27,682 nt of DNA from JBFWQM01 sp050249455 (GTDB taxonomy: Bacteria; Pseudomonadota; Alphaproteobacteria; MPNO01; VGEU01). The DNA is taken from assembly GCA_050249455.1 (NCBI GenBank), contig JBFWQM010000045.1, forward strand, positions 1 to 27,682, in the 5' to 3' direction. Below the pieces are notes generated by a model that saw only the letters and a list, made by a program, of their open reading frames with translations, was not told where the DNA came from and ran no database searches. This document shows, piece after piece, positions 23,155 to 27,682 of the stretch (its first letter is position 1; every line of letters begins with the position of its first letter). The position numbers and the translations under genes are program-made.

Positions 23155-24132
23155 TCAGCGCGCGATCAGCGCCTTGAGCTTCGTCGCGTTGGGCGCGTCG
23201 AGCTCCATCGCTTCCTGCCAGCCGGCGTCGTAGGCCTTCTTGACGTAGTCCTCGGCGGTCTTGCCGGTGAAGGTGATGACCTGGATGCCGGCGTCGGCCT
23301 GCTCCTTGCGGTAGGCCTTGTCGAGCTCGTCCGCCTTGGTCCACATCTCGTCCTCGAAGTCGCGCATCATCTTGGTCAGGAAGTCCTGCTGCGCCTTCGA
23401 CATCGCCTTCCACTTGTTCAGGTTGACGATGATGCCTTCCTGCGTGTTGTAGAACGCGGGATCGATGCGGTACTTCACGTGCTTGTCCCAGCCCAGGCTC
23501 TTGATGTCCCAGGTCGGCCAGCCCAGCCCGTCGATCGAGCCGCGTTCCAGCCCGACATAGACCTCGCCCGGCTGCATCTGGATCACCGTCGCGCCGAGCG
23601 ACTTGAAGAACGCCCGGTACACCGGCGTGATGCGAAGCTTCAGGCCGGACAGGTCGGCCGTCTCCACCTTCTTGTCGCGCAGATAGATGTGGAAGCCGAC
23701 GTTGGTGCCCCAGTGGCCCAGGTAGTGGGCGTTCACCTTCTGCTCGTGGAGCTGGTTGATGAAATCCATCGCGCCGTTCTCGCGCAGCTCCTTCGGCGAC
23801 TTCTGGATCATCTTCAGCGCGTCGCCGACCGGCAGCAGGTTCTGGTAGAACGTGCACGGCAGATGCGCCATGTCGACCACGCCGCTCTGCACCGCGTTGG
23901 CCATCGTGAACGGCGACATCGAGCCCGACGCCTTCATCTCGATCTGCACCAGGCCCTTGCCGGCGGCGTTGACCTTCTCGGCGAACTCGACGAACGGCTT
24001 GCCGAACGCGTTGTTGTTGGGGACGAAATTCACCGCCCCCAGCTTCACCTCCTGCGCCATGGCTCCCTGGACGAATCCGGCGACGAGGGCGGCCGCCGTC
24101 GCGGCGGTCGCATGGCGCAGCAGTCTCTTCAT
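23155..24132 (-). CDS. dctP: TRAP transporter solute receptor, DctP family (receptor 5)
   Basis: A 325-residue DctP-family receptor and first gene of the minus-strand P-P-Q-M operon. The signal peptide is residues 1-26 (ends A-M-A-Q). The motifs N-F-V-P-N-N-N-A-F-G-K, G-S-M-S-P-F-T-M-A-N-A-V and G-L-K-L-R-I-T-P (predicted ligand Arg167) match receptor 4, and similarity continues to the C-terminus. ATG 24132 is preferred over one at 24177, because GGGAGTGGA lies at the right distance and the signal peptide starts there. A twin-receptor arrangement could widen the range of ligands served by one permease. Confidence 0.93.
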   Translation of the reverse strand: MKRLLRHATAATAAALVAGFVQGAMAQEVKLGAVNFVPNNNAFGKPFVEFAEKVNAAGKGLVQIEMKASGSMSPFTMANAVQSGVVDMAHLPCTFYQNLLPVGDALKMIQKSPKELRENGAMDFINQLHEQKVNAHYLGHWGTNVGFHIYLRDKKVETADLSGLKLRITPVYRAFFKSLGATVIQMQPGEVYVGLERGSIDGLGWPTWDIKSLGWDKHVKYRIDPAFYNTQEGIIVNLNKWKAMSKAQQDFLTKMMRDFEDEMWTKADELDKAYRKEQADAGIQVITFTGKTAEDYVKKAYDAGWQEAMELDAPNATKLKALIAR

Positions 24133-24159
24133 TGCTTCCACTCCCGGGATTTTGCGTTG

Positions 24160-24207
24160 GTCGTTCACGAGCGGCACGACGGGTAATACTATTAGACGTT
24201 GAACGAC
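24160..24207. promoter_or_regulatory. divergent promoter/operator region with two dyads
   Basis: Between receptor 5 and the amidase lies an 8-bp perfect inverted repeat (GTCGTTCA at 24160-24167, TGAACGAC at 24200-24207). Inside it is an odd-length AT-only palindrome TAATA-C-TATTA (24184-24194). For the amidase, TTCACG (24164-24169), 17 bases and TACTAT (24187-24192) form a plausible promoter. AT-rich symmetry at this position suggests one regulator controlling both directions. Confidence 0.45.
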
Positions 24208-24231
24208 GTGACCAGCCGGGAAGGAACCCTC

Positions 24232-25512
24232 GTGCCCGATATGCCGACCGCAACGGAGACAGCGCGGCGGATCGCCGCCGGCACGCTGACGTCAGAGGCG
24301 GCCGTCCGCGCCTGCCTGACGCGCATCGAAGCGCGCGAGGCCGCGGTCGGCGCCTGGGCGTTCCTCGATCCCGAGCTCGCGCTGGCGCAGGCCCGTGCGC
24401 GGGACGCCGAACGGCCGCGCGGCCCGCTTCACGGCGTCCCCATCGGCATCAAGGACATCATCGACACCGCGGACATGCCGACCTGCCTCGGCTCGCCGAT
24501 CTATGCCGGGCGGCGGCCGCCGGCGGACGCGGCCTGCGTCGCCCTGCTGCGCGCCGCCGGCGCCGTCATCATGGGCAAGACCGTGACGACGGAGTTCGCC
24601 GCCCTGACCCCGGGCAAGACCGCCAACCCGCGCAACACCGCGCACAGCCCCGGCGGCTCGTCGTCCGGCTCGGCGGCCGCGGTCGCCGACGGGATGGTGC
24701 CGGCGGCGCTCGGCACCCAGACGGTCGGCTCGACCATCCGGCCGGCGACGTTCTGCGGCGCGGTCGGCTTCAAGCCGACCTTCGGCACCTTCACCCTCCA
24801 GGGCGTGGCGGCGCAGGCGGAAACCTACGACACGCTCGGCATCATCACCCGGTCGGTGGACGACGCGTCGCTGCTGTCGGCCGTCCTGCTCGGGGTGCCG
24901 CAGGCGTTCGACGACCCGCCGCCGCGGCTGCCGCCGCGCATCGCGTTCTGCCCGACGCCGCACTGGCCGCAGGCGCAGCCGTCGACCGTCCGGGTGATGG
25001 CCGAAGCCCGCACCCTGCTGGCGGCGGCCGGCGCGACGGTGGACGAGTTGCCGATGTCGGCCGACTACGACCGGCTGCTCGACGCGCAGTGGCGGATGTT
25101 CCTGTTCGAGTGCGCCCGGGTGATGAGCTTCGAGCGCACCCAGCGCCGCGACGGGCTGAGCCCTCGCCTGCTCCAGGTGCTCGACGACGGCATGACGGTG
25201 CCGGTGGCGGAGTACCGCGCCGCCGCGCGGCTGCGCGAGCACTGCTGCGCCGACATCGCGACCGTGTTCGACCGCTACGACGCCATCCTGACCCCCGCCG
25301 CCGCCGGCGAGGCCCCCGTTGGGGTCGCGGCGACCAGCGACCTCCTGTTCCAGCGGCTGTGGACGACCCTGCGCCTGCCGGCGATCACCCTGCCCGGCTT
25401 CACCGGCGACACCGGCCTGCCGATCGGCATCCAGCTCGTCGGCCGCCACGGCGGCGACGGCGCGCTGCTCGCGGTCGCGAAGTGGATCGAGGAGCGGATG
25501 CCGAAGGGATAG
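24232..25512 (+). CDS. amidase (amidase signature family)
   Basis: A 426-residue amidase-signature hydrolase. The Ser-cisSer-Lys triad is visible as Lys74 (G-I-K-D), Ser143 (G-G-S-S-S-G-S) and Ser167 (G-S-T-I-R), with the family's usual spacing of 69 and 24 residues. Such enzymes cleave amides, releasing ammonia and a carboxylic acid. A GTG start at 24232 is chosen because GGGAAGGAA lies five bases upstream; TTG 24199 and ATG 24241 are alternatives. There is no signal peptide, so it should act in the cytoplasm. It is divergent from TRAP operon 3 and may share its control region, which would fit an amide or its acid product as the transported substrate. Confidence 0.92.
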   Translation: MPDMPTATETARRIAAGTLTSEAAVRACLTRIEAREAAVGAWAFLDPELALAQARARDAERPRGPLHGVPIGIKDIIDTADMPTCLGSPIYAGRRPPADAACVALLRAAGAVIMGKTVTTEFAALTPGKTANPRNTAHSPGGSSSGSAAAVADGMVPAALGTQTVGSTIRPATFCGAVGFKPTFGTFTLQGVAAQAETYDTLGIITRSVDDASLLSAVLLGVPQAFDDPPPRLPPRIAFCPTPHWPQAQPSTVRVMAEARTLLAAAGATVDELPMSADYDRLLDAQWRMFLFECARVMSFERTQRRDGLSPRLLQVLDDGMTVPVAEYRAAARLREHCCADIATVFDRYDAILTPAAAGEAPVGVAATSDLLFQRLWTTLRLPAITLPGFTGDTGLPIGIQLVGRHGGDGALLAVAKWIEERMPKG

Positions 25513-25540
25513 GAAGCCGAACGGCGCCGCCCCGACGCTC

Positions 25541-25640
25541 TGTAGGGGCGGGTTTCAAACCCGCCCGCGGCGGTCGCCCACGCGCGGCCATCCGGCGTAG
25601 AAAAACCGAAAACAGGGCGGGTTTGAAACCCGCCCCTACA
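25541..25640. repeat. REPIN-like inverted repeat pair
   Basis: Two 26-base arms (25541-25566 and 25615-25640) are perfect inverted copies separated by 48 bases. Each arm is itself a hairpin: GGGCGGGTTT, one base, then AAACCCGCCC, preceded by TGTAG. This is the layout of paired REP sequences mobilised by RAYT transposases. It sits between the convergent amidase and UbiD/small-protein operon and may also terminate transcription. No RAYT gene is in the window. Confidence 0.75.
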
Positions 25641-25654
25641 AGAGTGCATATAAC

Positions 25655-25849
25655 TTAAGGCACCGCGGCATCGGCCGGGATGAAGAACGCCCCGTCGTCG
25701 TCGCGCTGCAGGACGTTGGCCGCGCGCACCTCGCCCCAGGCGTAGAGGAAATCGCGCCACGCGGAATCGCGGTGGGCGTCCACGACCTCGTCGAACTGCT
25801 GCGGCCTGGACTTGAGCTCGGCGACGATGGTTTGGGCGAGCGGGCTCAC
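25655..25849 (-). CDS. small protein translationally coupled to UbiD-family decarboxylase
   Basis: A 64-residue protein not assigned to a named family. It begins with GTG whose bases overlap the TGA stop of the decarboxylase gene (GTGA), the classic sign of translational coupling. The sequence reads as a helix (L-A-Q-T-I-V-A-E-L-K), F-D-E-V-V-D-A-H-R, W-R-D-F-L-Y-A-W-G-E-V-R-A and then R-D-D-D-G-A-F-F-I. The last part looks like the beta-wing of a winged helix, so the fold may be winged-helix-like. It lacks the cysteines of BsdD/VdcD, the small subunit of some hydroxyarylic-acid decarboxylases. A role as accessory subunit is inferred from context only. Confidence 0.7.
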   Translation of the reverse strand: MSPLAQTIVAELKSRPQQFDEVVDAHRDSAWRDFLYAWGEVRAANVLQRDDDGAFFIPADAAVP

Positions 25850-27207
25850 AAGAAGTCCTCCAGCTTCACGCCGTCCTTGCCGTAGGTCTTGATGCGCCGG
25901 TAAAGCTTCCGCGGCACGCCCTCCGGGATCGTCGCGTCGACGCCGAACTTCGATGTCGTCGGCAGGCCGCCCTTGCCGAGCTCCCACGACTTGATCGACG
26001 GGTCGATGTGCTTGCCGCGCGCGCCGGAGACGACGATCACGTCCTTGTCGGCCTGGACCCGGAAGGTCATCGCCCATTCCAGGTCGTCGGGGTCGTGGAT
26101 GTCGATGTCGTCGTCGGTGACGATGACGTGCTTGACCTCCGCCACCGAGAGCAGCGCGAGCACGGCGTTCTTGCCCTCGCCCGGCCGCTTGCGGATTGAG
26201 GCGATCAGGGTCCAGTAGCCGCAGCCGCCGACCGGCGCCCGGATCGCTACCGGCTCGACCGAGGCGATGCGCAGCGCCTGCAGCCCGGCCGCCTCGGTCA
26301 CCGGCGCGGCGAGCCAGTCGTTCTCCCACGGCATCTGGAGCAGGTAGAAGATTGGATCTCGGCGCCGGGTGATGCACTTCAGCCGGAAGACCGGGTTCCA
26401 CTTGACGTCGCCCGAGATCTGGCTGAACTCGCCGAACGGCCCCTCGTCCGCGGTCCAGCCGATCGGCAGCAGCTCGCCCTCCAGCACCAGCTCGGCGTCG
26501 GCCGGCACCTCCAGGTCCACCGTCTTGCACTTGACCAGCTCGACCGGGGCGCCGTGCAGCCCGCCGGCGATGGCGTATTCCGACTGGTTGATCGGCGCCT
26601 TGTAGGACGCCGCCAGCATGTCCTTCGGGTGCACGCCGACCACCACAGCGATCGGCAGCGGCTCGCCGCGGTCGAGCGCGCGCTGGTAGTAGAACCGCAT
26701 GTCCGACGGCGAGACCAGGTCGATGCCGGTCTCCTTCGGGGTGCGGTACATCATGCGGTAGGAGCCGACGTTGAGACCGTATTCCGGATCCTTGGAGACG
26801 ACGAAGGTGCCGCCGATATAGGGCCCGCCGTCGAACAGGTGCATCAGCGGATAGGGGATGGTGGTCAGGTCGGCGTCGTCGCCCATCAGGACCACTTCCT
26901 GGCACGGGCCGCTGTCCACCATCACCGGGTCGATCGGGCGCATCAGCCCGCGCTCGCACGCCGCGCCGACGTCGTTCTCGGTCGAGCCCATGGCGATGGC
27001 CAGCCGCTTGCGCGACGACACCAGCGAGCCGGCGACCGTCCAGTCGGGGAATTCCTTGATGTGCTCGAAATAGGCCGCCTTGTCGGTCTGGGCCATCAGC
27101 CCAGAGAGGTCGCGCACGTCGACGGGCTTGCGGACGCGGCACAGCTCGCCCGCCGCCTCCAGTTCGTCGAGGAAGTCGCGGAAGCCCTTCTTGCCCGAGT
27201 TCTTCAT
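25846..27207 (-). CDS. UbiD family (prenylated-FMN-dependent) decarboxylase
   Basis: A 453-residue UbiD-family carboxy-lyase. The key catalytic residues expected from fungal Fdc1 are visible: Arg151 in N-V-G-S-Y-R, and Glu255 and Glu260 in D-E-G-P-F-G-E. UbiD enzymes reversibly decarboxylate aromatic, heteroaromatic or unsaturated acids using prenyl-FMN made by UbiX, which is not in this window. AGGAG nine bases before the ATG supports the start. Position beside three organic-acid transporters and two dioxygenases suggests catabolism rather than ubiquinone synthesis. It lies divergent from a TauD-like gene and is followed by a coupled 64-residue protein. Confidence 0.94.
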   Translation of the reverse strand: MKNSGKKGFRDFLDELEAAGELCRVRKPVDVRDLSGLMAQTDKAAYFEHIKEFPDWTVAGSLVSSRKRLAIAMGSTENDVGAACERGLMRPIDPVMVDSGPCQEVVLMGDDADLTTIPYPLMHLFDGGPYIGGTFVVSKDPEYGLNVGSYRMMYRTPKETGIDLVSPSDMRFYYQRALDRGEPLPIAVVVGVHPKDMLAASYKAPINQSEYAIAGGLHGAPVELVKCKTVDLEVPADAELVLEGELLPIGWTADEGPFGEFSQISGDVKWNPVFRLKCITRRRDPIFYLLQMPWENDWLAAPVTEAAGLQALRIASVEPVAIRAPVGGCGYWTLIASIRKRPGEGKNAVLALLSVAEVKHVIVTDDDIDIHDPDDLEWAMTFRVQADKDVIVVSGARGKHIDPSIKSWELGKGGLPTTSKFGVDATIPEGVPRKLYRRIKTYGKDGVKLEDFL

Positions 27208-27274
27208 GCGGTACGCGCTCCTGGCTCGTGAGGGCGCAAGTTGGCATGGCGGAACCGGCCGGACAAGCCGGCGG

Positions 27275-27303
27275 TTGACCCGGATGCGGCCAGCGGCCTA
27301 GCC
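27275..27303 (+). promoter_or_regulatory. candidate promoter of the second TauD-like gene
   Basis: TTGACC (27275-27280), a 17-nt spacer and CTAGCC (27298-27303) lie 27 bases before the ATG. The same TTGACC-N17 layout occurs upstream of the two TRAP receptor operons and the carboxypeptidase. Confidence 0.4.
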
Positions 27304-27330
27304 TGCCGGCGAGGCTTGGGGAGAACGACA

Positions 27331-27682
27331 ATGCACGATCGCGTCGAAGGCCCGCACGTGTGGCGCGGCGCCGACCTCCAGGGCAAGGTCGACTGGACCT
27401 TCCGGCTCGCGCCGGAAGACGTCGCCGACCTCGACGCCGCGCTGGCCGCGGCCAAGGCGTCGGGCAAGCCGCTGCACGGGCTGGGACGCGATGATTTCGC
27501 GCTGCCCGTCCTCGGGCCGAAGCTCGCGCGCCTGTCGCGCGAGATCGAGGACGGCCGCGGCTTCGCGGTGGTGCGCGGCGTGCCGGTCGACCGCTACGGC
27601 GAGGACGACAGCGGCATCGTCGCCTGGGGCCTGTGCAGCCATTTCGGCATCGGCCTGCCGCAGAGCCGGCAGGGCGACTACA
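27331..27682 (+). CDS. TauD/TfdA family dioxygenase (5' part, partial)
   Basis: An open frame from ATG 27331 runs off the end of the window, giving the first 117 residues. GGGGAGAA before the ATG supports the start. The segment L-S-R-E-I-E-D-G-R-G-F-A-V-V-R-G-V-P-V is the beta-strand region typical of the N-terminal third of TauD-like oxygenases. It is followed by the helix ending C-S-H-F-G-I-G-L-P-Q-S. The HxD metal motif would lie beyond the edge. It differs from the first TauD homologue (14764-15612) in having a longer N-terminus. It is divergent from the UbiD gene with a 123-base shared promoter region. Confidence 0.8.
   Translation, partial: MHDRVEGPHVWRGADLQGKVDWTFRLAPEDVADLDAALAAAKASGKPLHGLGRDDFALPVLGPKLARLSREIEDGRGFAVVRGVPVDRYGEDDSGIVAWGLCSHFGIGLPQSRQGDY

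Noticed and set aside
22489..24186. 565-codon plus-strand frame opposite receptors 4 and 5
   Set aside because: It contains two similar halves only because the two receptor genes on the other strand are paralogues; it is an antisense shadow.
25541..25640. Intrinsic terminator as the sole explanation
   Set aside because: The paired, perfectly identical self-palindromic arms exceed what a terminator needs and match REPIN architecture; termination may be a side effect.

Overview
The window is high-GC, densely coded DNA with short intergenic gaps. Many GTG or TTG starts and a TRAP/Bug/TAXI receptor-rich gene content point to an alphaproteobacterium, probably a free-living soil or rhizosphere member of Rhodospirillales or Rhizobiales. 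That placement is inferred from gene content only. There are no rRNA or tRNA genes, no CRISPR array, no phage genes and no transposase.

Layout, left to right. (1) 1-273 is the 3' end of a 4,5-dihydroxyphthalate decarboxylase-like gene. (2) 478-2277 is a methyl-accepting chemotaxis protein, convergent with a secreted S10 serine carboxypeptidase (2345-3883, minus). (3) 4115-11451 is a plus-strand block of two TRAP transporters in the order P-Q-M-P-P-Q-M, so three closely related DctP receptors serve two DctQ/DctM permease pairs. A luciferase-like flavin monooxygenase (11483-12670) follows. (4) 12678-13592 (minus) is an orphan TAXI receptor, and 13684-14730 is a TPR-methyltransferase. (5) 14764-17378 is a compact run of TauD/TfdA dioxygenase, SDR dehydrogenase and Bug/TctC receptor. 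A large palindromic intergenic repeat (17443-17579) follows, then an orphan NitT/TauT receptor (17627-18589, minus). (6) 18760-20239 holds a YdhR-like small protein and a Tat-exported amidohydrolase with a histidine-rich N-terminus. (7) 20298-24132 (minus) is a third TRAP system, P-P-Q-M, again with two receptors. (8) 24232-25512 is an amidase, followed by a REPIN-like inverted repeat (25541-25640). A UbiD-family decarboxylase then sits with a translationally coupled 64-residue protein (25655-27207, minus). Divergent from it is the 5' end of a second TauD-like dioxygenase (27331-end).

Reading as a whole: this looks like an organic-acid scavenging and catabolism region. Eight solute receptors from four families (five DctP, one TAXI, one Bug, one NitT/TauT) are interleaved with three probable decarboxylases (DHP-decarboxylase-like, ACMSD-like amidohydrolase, UbiD), two Fe(II)/2-oxoglutarate dioxygenases, a flavin monooxygenase, a dehydrogenase and an amidase. 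Aromatic or heteroaromatic carboxylates are a reasonable guess for the substrates, but no ligand can be read from sequence. I found no clear-cut novel defence, mobile or RNA system. The most unusual features are the excess of receptors over permeases, the UbiD-coupled small protein, the His-rich pre-Tat region, and a recurring TTGACC-N17 promoter arrangement.
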